Shown: positions 1 through 11,662 of the stretch, in pieces | How the letters are laid out: each line of letters begins with the position of its first letter | Numbering within the stretch: position 1 is the first letter of the stretch | NCBI GenBank assembly: GCA_014529385.2 | Contig: CM043953.1 | Span: 85,652,342-85,716,341, forward strand | Direction of reading: 5' to 3' | DNA from: Adiantum capillus-veneris | Lineage: Eukaryota; Streptophyta; Polypodiopsida; Polypodiales; Pteridaceae | DNA length: 64,000 bases | Translations under genes and position numbers: made by a program | Notes under the pieces: generated by a model | Database searches by the model: none | Seen by the model: the letters and a program-made list of their open reading frames with translations, nothing else | What the model was told of the DNA's origin: nothing

Positions 1-1
1 T

Positions 2-172
2 GATGCTGGTATTCCAGGTACTGATGACCACAAATTTTCAAATTTGGGTGTTCTAAATCTTTTCCATGTCAACCTATTATCAAAACAAGTAAAGTCTCAA
101 TATGAAAAACCAGTACCAGTAACAAAGCCATTGGACTTTCAAATCAGTACCAATTTCTATGGGAAAAAGGCC
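2..172 (+). other. Open frame at window edge, unidentified
   Basis: One forward frame is open from base 2 to a TAA near base 172 (about 56 codons). It has no start in the window and no motif I recognise. It could be the end of an exon or of a retroelement pol. The next 90 bases up to the 2.8-kb repeat show nothing further. Confidence 0.2.
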
Positions 173-264
173 CAACTGGAGTAAATGTGGTAATCATTAA
201 GCTGATTATCGAACAGCATGGCCAATGCATGTGTATCACATCACCACCGACGCGTAAAACTCTA

Positions 265-3068
265 GGAACGATAAGTAGTGGAGCTTTTATGGTGCGTACA
301 CGTATAAGAGTGAGGAGTGTGGGCACTCTTTCTCAGAAGTCTCTTGCACGACAACTACCTGCTGCCATGCAATCACCATCGCCAAGCTTCGTGACCTCTT
401 CGCTCCAACCTCAAACCTCCTCGTCGACGACAGCCTCTACTTGTCGCTATCTGACACTACCTGATACACCCTGCTGGGGGTTGGTACAACTTTGCAACTA
501 TAGCTTTGGAGTCATCGCAGAGTATGGGTCCCAAGAAAATGTCAAAGAAGATGCAGAACACACCAAATGAAACTGCAACATCCATTACATCCATTCAGGC
601 CCCCCTGCCACTCATTACATATAGTAAGATACAAATACATGTGTTTAATAAATAGGAAGAATCATTGCTGCAATTATGGGGTCTGCATGTGGTAGTACAG
701 GCTATGAAGTTTGATTTTGATGCAGCCATTATTAAACACGTTGGTGCAGCCAAAGTGTGTCCACTCTAGAAGGTGGCATGGGAAAATGTGTACAGGCAAG
801 TAGAAGCATGGCAAAGGACTGAAGCAGCTAGGAAGATCTGGGGATGGCAGGTGGCAGCGGAAGTGTATGCATGATGCGGCTTATAGGCCAGGGAAGGCTC
901 CATAATGGGCTACTTGGGGTAGCAGGTGAAGGAGATGCAAAGTGCACCCATTGGGTCCTGAAGTGAAGAGCTTGAAGTGTTGAAGGAGCAGGTTCAGACG
1001 GCTCATCAAACCGAGCTACGGAGCCCATGTTACTGAAGGTTGAAGCTTTAGTGGTTTGCAGATTCTTTCCGGACAGGGCAGCTAGGTACAGGTGATCCAA
1101 GTGGAAGTCAAGGTATAGATGTGTAGACCTCGGTTCATGGAGCCCACGCGTCTTTTCGGATTGTGGATCGGAGCCATGGTTTGTGAGATATGATCATTTG
1201 AAGTTTTTCCGGGGGCTAGGTCTGAGCCCACTTGGCCGCATTGGATAACGTGCCATCTGGCATCTTTTGAGCCTCGACAAAGTTCTAGATCAGGTTGTAC
1301 ATCATACGGAGCTAACACGAAGAGACAGCATGCCAAACGGAGTCCAGAGCAACAAGTTACGACAGTCGGAAGATTGGGTATCTTGGCCCGAAGTTGATTG
1401 CAGGTGGTTTGATTGTGTTTTGGTTGCATTGGATCTTAGGCCTGGAAAAATCGGGTAGCAATGAGGATTATGGAGAAGTAAGGCGGCAGTGCAAGATTTC
1501 ACTTGGGCTGTGCGGCTCAGCAGTATGACATGGGAGCAGAAAATGGGAGCCAGGCAAATGCAGGCAAAAAAAAAATTTGGTTAAAAAAAAACAATGGGGT
1601 TTTGCTTATCTTCAAGGGCTTGAGGCTTAAGGCATGCGGAGCTGCCACGTGTCCTGTGGTATAACCCACATAGGCTGGCGGGAGCGGAGGAGCTAGGCTA
1701 TATATAGTGAGGCGTGGCCTCTCCATGGTACACAACAAGGGAGTGGGCTCCCAGGGAGCTCCTTGGCCATGGCGTCCGCCCGGGGAGGTCACCTAATAAA
1801 AATGTAACCTATCACGTGAGTTCAACAGAAGGGTATTTAAAGTTTTGAAACTTACAGAAATATATATATAGAAGGGCATTATTTTTTCAAATTTGAAAAA
1901 AACTTACAGATTTTACAAGAAAAGGGTACATTATATTCTTAACAAAATTCACAGATAAGGGGTTTTATAAACATGTCTTAAACGCACCTGATATGGTAGT
2001 TCTACACATAGTGAACCCCCTGAGGGCGTCCGTGGGTGTGGCGCTGCGCGCGACGCGGTTTGGCTGCCGACGGTGATTTTGGTGGCAGTGGCCAGTGGTG
2101 CAGGGAGGTAGCACGCCCGCGGGTGGGCCGCATGGCGGTGGAATTTTGTGATGACGTGGTAGGAGATAAGGGCCGTTGCCCGCGCCCATAAGGGGCCGAA
2201 TTTTTTGAGGATAAGGGGTTGTACCCCGCCCAATAGCGACATCGCTATTGCTTTGAGGGGGGAGGGGTCCCACTTCACAAAGGGGTGCCGACAAGTGGAA
2301 GGCTAAGGGCACTCCAAGGCCAAGAGAGGAGGAAGTCCAGCCGGCCAAAGGGAGAGGACAAAAGCCCAATGTGCACACCATGTAAATATTTCCAAAAGTG
2401 AACTATGCCAAGTGTTGGCAATGCAATCCAATTCTAAAAGAAACTCTAAGTGAAGGCCGGGGAAGGTGAAGCTCACCCTTTTTTCTTTTTTTGGGCCTCC
2501 TAGAGGTACCCCTATAAAAGGTTGTAAATGTGAAAATTTGAGGGCTTTTTTGCCTATGTGAGTAAGTGAAAGCTTGAAGCTTGTGTGTTTCTATGATTTC
2601 CATTGAAGCTGCATACATTGGTTGTACTACTCTCTATGCAATAATACCACTCACTTGCCCCAATCTCGTGTGTTTCTTCTCCCCATCCCCCTCCTCTTCT
2701 CTCGCTCTTCGTGTATTGGTCGTTGCTTGCAGAGGGTTTGCCTGCAGCTTGAAAGGTGCTACCAAGAGGGCAGATTAGGAGTGTTTTGTGATTCGAAAAG
2801 GGTGAGTTGAGAAGTGTGGGTGCTTTTGGTGTTGTGGGTGTTTTTTGCAAGGTGTGAGGTAGTTGTATTGTATGCTAAAGCGGAGTTGTTAGTGCAAATA
2901 AGCCAATTTGAAGGTGTTTTTAGAGAGCTTTGGGGTGCTGTGGAATCCCTGGGCTATAGAGAGGTAAGTATTTTGTGTGCTGGGTGTGTTCCCTATTCCC
3001 CCTCTGCATCTGCTGGTGCCCCCGCTGAGGAGTAGCTGATTGCTTCGTGGTGTTGATCAAAGATGGTT
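265..3068 (+). repeat. 2.8-kb LTR-like direct repeat R, copy 1
   Basis: This block is repeated in the same orientation at 50972-53750 with only scattered substitutions and small indels. A TATA-like run (TATATATA near 1699) is followed about 95 bp later by AATAAAA (near 1794). That is the promoter/polyadenylation spacing of an LTR. The second copy is followed 18 bp later by a gag start, as a 5' LTR would be. Exact termini, target duplications and primer site could not be fixed. A TG-CA type end is suggested by GATAAG at the left and TTGATCA at the right. No credible protein is encoded; the reverse-strand open frames are GC-rich shadows present in both copies. Confidence 0.7.
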
Positions 3069-4063
3069 GGTGTAGATCCACCAATTTAGGCAGCACATTG
3101 ATAAAATGCAGATTCATGATTTTTAAACTTATACCAAATGCAGATTCACCGATTTAGGCAACACCGATCACAAAATCATGCTGTAGTGGCTGGCCACCAC
3201 TGTGGCTGGTATGATTTTGTCACCCGAAAATGGAAGATATTTTTTATTTGGATTTGGAATTGGTATATGATGATTTTTTGTTGCGACAGTATTTATGGAA
3301 GTGAACTTGAGATTGATGAGAATTAATTTATACAATGATGAGTGTGACCAATGATATCTTGATTCATGAGGGTATGACATATACTGCTTATTCTAGTGGA
3401 AAGGGACACTAGAATAGGTAGTATGTGGATGACGGCAAGCATAAGCTAATGTTGTTTAGTTTCATATATTATGTGATGTTTTTGACACAACATACTAATC
3501 ACTCTTTTTGACAAGTATTGTTTGCAGATTTTTATCTTCGCAACTGAGGACAGTTGCTTTCCAACGGAGAGGTATGTTATAGAAATGATATTTTATGATT
3601 TATTGCAGCTGACAAGTGGAAAATACTAGACCAAGCTAGGCCTATGCGAATGGAAATATATAAATATTGTACATTTTCTTATTCAAGTGCTCTTTATGAG
3701 CTTTGGCCATTTATGACCGGCCGGCCAGTTTGTACTCACTTTGACAATTCAAGAATCTATAAATTAAATACGTGCAAGAGGAAAATGGTCACTCTTGCAT
3801 GGGGAGAGATTGCACCCAGTGTCCAATTTATTCTTCTCTCCTCTCTTCTCTTCTCTATCGCCGTTCCGACGTAGCACTCAGCTCTAGGATGTGTGTCTGC
3901 ACGTGCTCGCTTACTCTTTCCCGCTATCTGTCTCTCTTTGTTCGTGTATCTTGCGATTAGGCGACCACGTGATTGTGCCAGGTATGCCAATTAGTCGGTT
4001 TTATGTTGTTTATTTTGTTATTTCTGGTATTTTGCAGGGCAGCCACAACTTACGTCTGTAGAG
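3069..4063. other. Intergenic, nothing recognised
   Basis: AT-rich sequence with no coding or repeat signal I can name. A short duplicated phrase (atgcagattcaYgatttt / atgcagattcaccgattt) lies near 3104-3155. Confidence 0.4.
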
Positions 4064-4456
4064 CACGGATCAACACGATCCCCTATTTTTTTTGCAATGC
4101 ACAACCCTCTCTGTTTATGCAGCCCTGTGCAGTCCCGTGTCCTGCACGTCCTTCGCCTAACCCATCTGGCCCCTCTTTCCTTCATGCAAATTTCCACTCC
4201 TTTTACTTTCCTTGGAGCCTACTCCCCTTGTGCATGCAGTCGACGTGCGTCCGTGCCCTCCTCCTCTGGGATCAACACGACCCCCTTTTTTTTTTTTGCA
4301 ATGCCCCACCCTCTCTGTTTATGCAGCCCCGTGCAGTCCCGTGTCCTGCACGTCCTTCGCCTCACCCATCTGGCCCCTCTTTCCTTCATGAAAATTTCCA
4401 CTCCTTTTACTTTCCTTGGAGCCTACTCCCCTTGTGCATGCAGTCGACGTGCGTCC
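4064..4456 (+). repeat. Two tandem copies of a ~200-bp pyrimidine-rich unit
   Basis: The phrase beginning 'gatcaacacgaYcccc' and running through 'tttatgcagcccYgtgcag' to 'cagtcgacgtgcgtcc' occurs twice in tandem with a period of about 201 bp (for example at 4117 and 4318). A third, more diverged copy lies at about 8205-8380. Confidence 0.75.
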
Positions 4457-5070
4457 TTTTTATTTTTTATTGATAGCTATAAGCGATTTTCATCTCGATT
4501 AAAAAAACCCTGCGTGGTCCCTTGTCCCTTACTCCCAACCAATTGTCGATATTGAAAAACTCCCTGTAGCTCATCATCATCCCCATGTCGATCAACTTTG
4601 AGAAAAAAATCCCACCATAACCCCACTTCTTCAAGTGGCAGATCCTCGCAGCCTCTCTAATTAAGTTGGTAGCCGCAAGGGATGTTTCATGCATAGATGA
4701 GAGAAAATGTCCATGTTGATTGTCAAACTCCGAATCGCCATGGCCGACCGCAGCATTTGATCAAAGATCATTCAGATAGTGGTCTGTAGGTATCCAAAAA
4801 CTCCAGCTCATCGAGGACGAGTAGCCTCAGCATTTAAACCATGACAGGACCTAATGACAATTTCCACCAAAGTTCAACGCTTTTAAGCATACCCACTAGT
4901 AGAGTGGAAAGCCATCCTTGGCCTTCTAAATGCCACATTTGAGATACACTGCACCATAAGATTTTTTGAAACCTGCAACAAGAAGCTGCCCAAGCACCTT
5001 GCAATCTGCTTGCAAATCTCCATGCACCTATTTTTGGCATGTCCTTGGATTGACCAGATTTGGCTGCACC
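4245..5070 (+). repeat. Segmental duplicate of 8050-9005
   Basis: The order of recognisable phrases is the same in both segments: cagtcgacgtgc, the 'ttgatattgaaaaactccctg' stretch, and the 'gacctaatgacaat...ccaccaaagtt' block. The other copy carries an extra ~100 bp near 8100-8200. The last ~230 bp (4842-5070) occur a third time at 9982-10215. It is non-coding as far as I can see and is probably part of an old element's untranslated region. Confidence 0.7.
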
Positions 5071-5164
5071 ATCATTGCCCACCCCCTAGTTGAGTATTCA
5101 TGCTCAACTACTACATTATTTAGGTAAAATATGATTGCATGAGATAAGATGGTATAGACAATAT

Positions 5165-6868
5165 CTATATAATGAGATGAAACAAAAATAGTGAATATAT
5201 AGCAATGGCATATCTAAGGTAGAGATATAGAAAGAAGAACATCTGTACAACCGGTCTCCACAGGGTCAAATGGAAAGCGAAGAATTCCATCACTGAAAAT
5301 GTGAACTCCACCTTGATAGAATACAAAGCACCTTGTCTAACATAAACCATGGCAACCACCTCGTTGGTCAAATTGATGCCATTGGCCATAACACTTAACC
5401 TGAAAATAAAACATGTCCCATCCTTTGCTTCCACCTATAAAACCATATGTAGGCCGCTCATGTCTTTCATAGCATAGATCTTCAGCACCATGTATCCACA
5501 ATCTTTCATATACATCATAAACAAGTATAGCATCACTTGAAGCACTTGTATCATAGGTATCTGCTTTGCCACCTTCTAAAGAGGAATCTATAGCACAATC
5601 CACCTCATGTGGGCAACAAATCCGGTGCATAACGCCTTGTAAATCAACCTTCAATAGCATACCAACAAGCATCATAGCATAACCTTGTAATACCTTCTCA
5701 CCTACCTCTACCTGTTGCATAGCCAAGCCTACCTGCTCTTCATACATACCATTACATTGCCTTGTTCTTCAATCCCTCCTGTTGTCCAAGCTTCAACATC
5801 TCTCTCTGCAATGCATGATTCAAGAATTTCTACTTCACAAGACACCTCCATAACTGGAACAGTATGAGGCACTTCAGCATGCTTGACAGGGTAAGGTTGC
5901 CCAACCCCCTTGCTTTGCATTGCACGTTTTTTCACATGACCTGTGTCTGGTTTCCTATCTGTGGATGTGGACTCATCCTTCCAATTGTCACCACTGCCCG
6001 ACTCCCTAAAGCTTGAATTTGGATCCTCCTTGCCATAAACCGATTCTGTAACCTCATCTTCATCTTCATGTTGCTCCACAAAAGCTTGCTCATCAACCAT
6101 CTTTTCTTCATGTATATCCTCTTTGACGAATCTCTCATCTTCATTGATGAGGTTATCTGCTTCTTGAATAAATGCATGACCAACCAAAGGCACTAATGGA
6201 ACAAATGGATCATAACGGCTTACCCATGGGAACTCAAATGCTTCTTGGATGCTTGAAGCCGCATGTGGCTTCATCGTATGTTGAACCCACTGAAACAAGA
6301 CCATAATCTGTTGGCTTTAACAAACCTGTTTCCAGCTTCTTTTTTTCTTTCCTGCTCTTTGCCTTGGCTAAGCAGACACCATTTGCATAACTTCTCTCTA
6401 ATCTTGGGATGTGAGCACTTCAAAAACCTCTCTAACTTGAAGTAGTCGTTGCCTCGGGACTGGGTAGCAGCTTCTAATTGTTGCCATATTTTCAAATTGC
6501 TTTAAAAAGGTTGTAAAATCACCACTTATATCTTGCTTCAAAACCTTCAATTTTGCGTCCAATTCTGTAGGCAAAACCCTATGTTTGAAGTCTTGGATAA
6601 ACCGAGGTCGAACTAGCTTCCATGATTGCTGATCAGGAACTTACAACCCCTCAAATCAAGCTTTGACTTTCCCTTGCATCACCAGCCGCATAGCCCTTGA
6701 CTTGGCTTCATCGGCCACCATCCGCAGCGACAACATCCAGAGCTCCACATCTGACATCCAATCTTCAGCATCTTGCTCACCTGAGAACACTAACTCACAA
6801 TCTGGTACCATGTTATTGAACCACGTCATCACTTGAGCGATCAGTGTGGTCCTTCGTGGGGGCAACAC
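5165..6868 (-). pseudogene. Decayed retrotransposon gag-like gene
   Basis: Read on the minus strand, 6868-6656 encodes 'FSGEQDAEDWMSDVELWMLS', followed in other frames by 'LDAKLKVLKQDIS' and 'DYFKLERFLKCSHPKIREKL'. These match in order the gag at 53768 ('FAGEGDPEEWMADFELYMLS', 'LDARLKNLKQDVN', 'EYFKLENFMSCLHPKVREKV'), so this is a retrotransposon gag domain broken by frameshifts. Downstream minus-strand open frames (6304-5729, 5747-5337, 5434-5165) are acidic and proline-poor with no motif I know. They may be the rest of the polyprotein. Its LTRs were not located. Confidence 0.6.
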
Positions 6869-8044
6869 AAGATGGAAAGGGGAAAATGAGAAAACAGCTA
6901 GACCACAATTTGAATGCCTCTATATAGCCCAATGATTTCACAGCACCCCTATCCCCTATTTATTACACACCTAGATACTCAATATGCTACAAATTTTTTC
7001 CTCTACCCCTACCCAGCCGACCCCAACTACATAGACTTGATCACAAAGCACATCATGATGGCTACTGCTTCTAACCCCTCAGAGAAACATATAACGGCAT
7101 ATAGGTGATCAAAGATATGCTAGCATGTACATATACTTTCATTGTCATTGGCATACACGTGTTTGCTTTACAAATTTACACCCTTATGACACACCTTGCA
7201 TCCACATAAAGAGAACCCCTAGCTACATCCAACATCCCTTCGGAGCACACATATACCTGATAACATTAGGTGTGAGAGGGAGAGAGAAAATATGAAATAT
7301 ATTGGTCACTCAAACAACGAGCATATGGCGTTTCAAGCTGAATTGATTAGCAAAACGTGTAGAATGATGGATCTCTCTAAGAAAAACTCCCTCCTTGGTG
7401 CAGCATCCGATGATTTTACAAGGCTTAAGAAAAAGGACAGCACGGGCGGCTCCTCTCCTCCTTCTTAAGCACTCCTACTTAATAGCTGTCACCCTTTCTT
7501 TTATTAACAGTTGGCAGCTAATAGCGCTAGCCCTTATTTTGGACACGTTCTCCTGGCTGCCCCTTTTCTTTGTAGCTCTCGAGTACACCCCTCAGCCAGC
7601 CAAGGCCACAGCCCATTGTGGTCTCCTAGCTCTTGCTCACGTAACTTCCTCTCAGCACCCTTAACCTCTCTTGGCCTCACCCTCCCTCTGCAATCCCTCG
7701 AACATGCAGCTCTCCGCCCTGATCCCCTTTGTATCATGCTTCTTGACACCCCTGTAGGTGTTATCCCCCATGGAACTCCTCCCCTTGCACTCTCAAGTAG
7801 TGGCTATCTTCTTGCAGTAGCATTCCTAGACCACAGCCCTCCTCATTAACTGACAGCTCTCGACTGCTCCCATTCCTGCTTCCCAACCTCCTCCACAGGG
7901 TCGTCACCCATTTTGTATGCAGCCCCTCCCCTTCAAAACCTTCTCTTCGAGCCCCCTTGCCTTCTAGACTTCCCCAAGGGTCCAACACCCTCTGTATAAC
8001 AACCCACCATGCTCACCACAAAAATCTCCTCTTCATGCAATTAC
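6869..8044. other. No gene recognised
   Basis: Pyrimidine-rich sequence, especially 7400-8000, with open frames on both strands that overlap one another and match nothing I know. It looks like untranslated or degraded element sequence. Confidence 0.4.
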
Positions 8045-9010
8045 TGACGTGCCCTTCTCCTCAGGGATCAGCACGACTTTTGGGGTTAAATTTCGAGCGC
8101 TAGTGCCCTACATGGCACTAGCAGTCACCATTGATCTAAAAAATGCTAAGCTTTTTAATGGCAGTGGCTGCTGCCACATAGGCAGCAGCGCTCAACCCAG
8201 CACGACCCCCTCCTTTTTTTTTCTTGCAATGAGCCACCCTCTCTCTATCTATGCAGCCCCGTGAAGTCCCGTTTCCTTCACCCCACGTCCCATCTGGCCC
8301 TTCTTTCCTTCATGCAAACTGCCATTCCTTTTCCTTGCCTTGGAGCCCACTCCCCTTGTGCATGCAGTCGACGTGCATCCTTTTTATTTTTTATTGATAG
8401 ATATAAGCTATTTTCATCTTGATTAACAAAAACTTGCCTGGACCCTTGTCCCATACTTGTAACCAATTGTTGATATTGAAAAACTCCCTGCAGCTCATCA
8501 CCATTCCCATGTCAATCACCTTCAAGAAAAAGCAATCCTACCATAACCCCACTTCCCAAGTGGTAGATCCTCCCGACCTCTCAAATTAAGATTAAGTCTG
8601 TATTCGCAAGGGATATTGCATAGGCGAGAGAAAACGTCCATGTAGATTGTCAAACTCTGAACCACCATGGCCCGCCACATCATTCGATCAAAGATCATTC
8701 AGATAGTGGTCTATAGGTATCCAAAAGCTCCAGCTTGTTGAGCACAAGTAGCCTCATTATATAAACCATGAAAGGACCTAATGACAATATCCACCAAAGT
8801 TCAACACTTTTAAGCATATCCCCACTAGTAGAGTGGAAAGCCATCCTTGTCCATCTAAATGCCACATTTGAAATACACAGCACCATAAGAGTTGTTAAAC
8901 CCTGCACCAAGAGGCTTCCAAAGCACCTTGTCATGTGCTTGCAAATCTCCATGCACTTGTTTTTGGCATCTTCTCTGGTCGACCAGATTTGGCTGCACCA
9001 ATGTCTGTAG
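8045..9010 (+). repeat. Second copy of the 4245-5070 segment
   Basis: Collinear with 4245-5070, with an extra ~100 bp near 8100-8200. It abuts the first reverse-transcriptase fragment, so the block probably lay next to pol in the parental element. Confidence 0.7.
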
Positions 9011-9985
9011 AGGTACATAATGAATCTAAACTATGCTAAGAAGGTCAAAGAGGAAATTGACAACCTTATGAAAGGCGGACTCATCACAGAAGTCGCTAGC
9101 ACTGATTGGCTATTCCCTATATATAGTGGTCGTACCGAAGAAGAATGGGAAACTCAGAGTCTGTGTGGACTACCAAAAACTGAATGCTCAAACTATCAAA
9201 GATGCTTTTCCATTACCCTTCACTGGTATGCTTCTTGATGAGATTGTAGGCCATGATATGTATAGTTTTATGGATGGATACACTGGTTACAACTAGTTAC
9301 ATATTGCTCCTGAAGACAGGATAAAAACCACTTTTATTAATGAATGGGGTGCATTCATGTATTTGGTCATTCCATTTAGTTTCTACAATGCTCCAACAAT
9401 TTTTTAGCATTGCAGAATGGAGATATTCAGTGAGTTCTTGCACAAATTTTTAGCTCTATTTATGGATGACTTCACCGTATTTTCAACCGAGGAGAAGTAT
9501 CTACTGTTTTTTAGCAATTTGAGGAGAAGAGGATCTGGTTGAATCCATTCAAGTCTATCTTTCTGGTCCCAAAGGGACAATTATTGGGACATATAGTGTC
9601 CAAAAATGGCATAGAGATGGCCAATGATAAAGTCTAGTGTGTCCAGGAGGCCAAGGAACTCCCCACAACGTCGAAATTCTTGGGATATGTAAATTTTTAC
9701 AGAAGATTTGTTTACATGTTTGCTACAAAGGAATTACCTCTATCTGATCTTACCAAGAAAACCAGTAAGTTCATCTGGACTTCTGAATGTGAAGAAAGCT
9801 TTCAATGTCTTAAAAATGCCATTATCAGTAAGTCGGTACTCCAACAACCAAACTGGAATGTTATATTTTGTGTGCATGTCGATGCTTCGAGGCAGGCAAT
9901 GGGGGCAATACTGGCTCAACCAGATGGAAGGACGGATTATCCAGTTTATTTTGCCAGTAGAAGATTCAATCCAGAGGACAAGACC
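9011..9985 (+). pseudogene. Ty3/gypsy reverse transcriptase fragment, copy 1 (element D)
   Basis: Across three frames the sequence gives a Ty3-type RT: 'EEIDNLMKGGLITEV', 'VPKKNGKLRVCVDYQKLNAQ', 'HDMYSFMDGYTGYN', 'PEDRIKTTFINEWGAF' and the catalytic 'LFMDDFTVFS'. An RNase H start follows near 9870 ('VHVDASRQAMGAILAQPDGR'). Frameshifts and stops make it non-functional. It ends abruptly at about 9985, where the 230-bp repeat and a second RT copy begin, so pol carries a ~1.2-kb tandem duplication. Confidence 0.8.
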
Positions 9986-10215
9986 TAATGACAATATCCA
10001 CCAAAGTTTAGCACTTTTAAGCATATCCCCACTAGTAGAGTGGAAAGCCATCTTTGTCCTTCTAAATGCCACATTTGACATACACAGCACCATAAGATTT
10101 ATTGAACCTTGCACCAAGAGGCTGCCCAAGCACCTTGCCATCTGCTTGCAAATCTCCATGCACCTGCTTTTGGCCTATCCTTGTGTCAACAGGATTTGGC
10201 TGCACCAATGTCTAC
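9982..10215 (+). repeat. Third copy of the ~230-bp block
   Basis: Starts 'gacctaatgacaatatccaccaaag' and ends 'ggctgcaccaatgtct', as at 4848-5070 and 8772-9005. Here it forms the junction between the two RT copies. Confidence 0.8.
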
Positions 10216-10221
10216 AGAGGC

Positions 10222-11298
10222 ACAGAATGAATCTGAACTATGCTAAGAAGGTCAAAGAGGAAATTGACAACCCTTTAAAAGGTGGACTCATCACACAAGT
10301 CGCCATCAATGATTGGCTATTCCCTATATATAGTGGTCGTACCGAAGAAGAATGGGAAACTCAGAGTCTGTGTGGACTACCGAAAATTGAATGCTCAAAC
10401 TATCAAAGATCCTTTTCCATTACCCTTCACTGATATGTTCTTGATAACATTGCAGGCCATGATATGTATAGTTGTATGGATAAATACACTGGTTACAACC
10501 AGTTAAAGATTGCTCATGAAGACAAGAGAAAAACCACTTTTGAGCATTGCCTGATGGATATTCAGTGAGTTCTTGCACAACTTTCTAGCTATATTTATGG
10601 ATGACTTCAGTGTATTCTCAGCCCAAAAGAAGCATCTATTGTTTTTGGAAATTGTTTTCTAGCCATGTCAGGAAAAGAGGATCTGCTTGAATCCATTCAA
10701 GTCTATCTTTCTGGTCTAGAAGGGATAATTATTGGGGCATATGGTGTCCAAAAATGGCATAGAGATGGCCAATGATAAAGTCTAGTGTGTCCAGGAGGCC
10801 AAGGCACTCCCCACAGCATCTGAATTGAGTTCATTCTTAGGGTATATAAATTTTTACAGAAGATTTATTCACATGTTTGCTACAAAGGAATTAACTCTAT
10901 ATAATCTTACCAAGAAAACCATTAAGTTCATTTGGACTTCTGAATGTGAAGAAAGCTTTCAATGTCTTAAAAATTCCATTATTGTAAGCCGGTTCTCCGA
11001 CAACCAGAGAGGAATGCTATATTCCATGTGCATGTCGATGCTTCAGGGCTGGAAATGGAGGCAATACTGACTCAACCAGATGGAAGGATGGATTATCCAA
11101 TTTATTTTGCTAGTAGAAGATTCATTCTAGTTGAAGAGAGATACACTACCACGAAGAGAGAAGCTCTGGGAATGGTTTTCAGCACCACTAATTTTCAACA
11201 TTACTTATTGGGCAAATTATTTCATTTGTATCTGGATAATCATGCACTACTATTTTTTATCAATAAAGTTATTATCCAAAGAATATTAATTAGATGAA
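10222..11298 (+). pseudogene. Ty3/gypsy RT-RNase H fragment, copy 2 (element D)
   Basis: Second tandem copy of the D polymerase: 'VVVPKKNGKLRVCVDYRKLN', 'LFMDDFSVFS', 'FLGYINFYRRFIHMFATK', then RNase H 'VDASGLEMEAILTQPDGRMD', 'YTTTKREALGMVFST' and 'LYLDNHALLFF'. It is frameshifted. The frame stops at 11298, where element C is inserted, and continues directly at 49873 with the end of RNase H. Parental integrase sequence follows there. Confidence 0.85.
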
Positions 11299-11662
11299 TG
11301 TTGGACAGATAAGCCGCGACGGACGTCAGCACAGCGAGAACTCACCTAACAAGATTTGTGAGCTAAGGACGAAGCTCGACCTGCAAGCGCGTGGAAGCAA
11401 GCATAAGGTGTCAACCTATACTCGACCGACTCCTAACTAATTCCTACAGAGGTCTCTACCCAATGTCTAAGTCACAGTCTTCAAGAGTGCAAAAGAGGAA
11501 ACTTCCTACAACGCTTTCTAGAGCCAAACACCCATCAAACAATATCGAAACACCGCAGAACTTGAAGGAGACCCTACTACCACCAATAGGTCGCTCTCCC
11601 TAAGGTCTATGAACCAAAACTCCAACCCAAAACACCCGGTGCAAAATCACGTAGGATGTCTG
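11299..11662 (-). repeat. 3' LTR of element C, truncated
   Basis: Aligns with the first ~365 bp of the right-hand C LTR (48938 onward) at roughly 90% identity by eye. It ends at 'cgtaggatgtctg', where element A is inserted. The remainder of this LTR is not on the far side of A. The sequence there passes within about 10 bp into the 3' ORF, so an internal deletion had joined ORF and LTR before A arrived. Confidence 0.85.

Noticed and set aside
1949-2381. Reverse-strand open frames of 109 and 138 codons in repeat R, also in copy 2
   Set aside because: They overlap each other in different frames, are GC- and Pro-rich, and owe their conservation to the recent duplication of the whole repeat.
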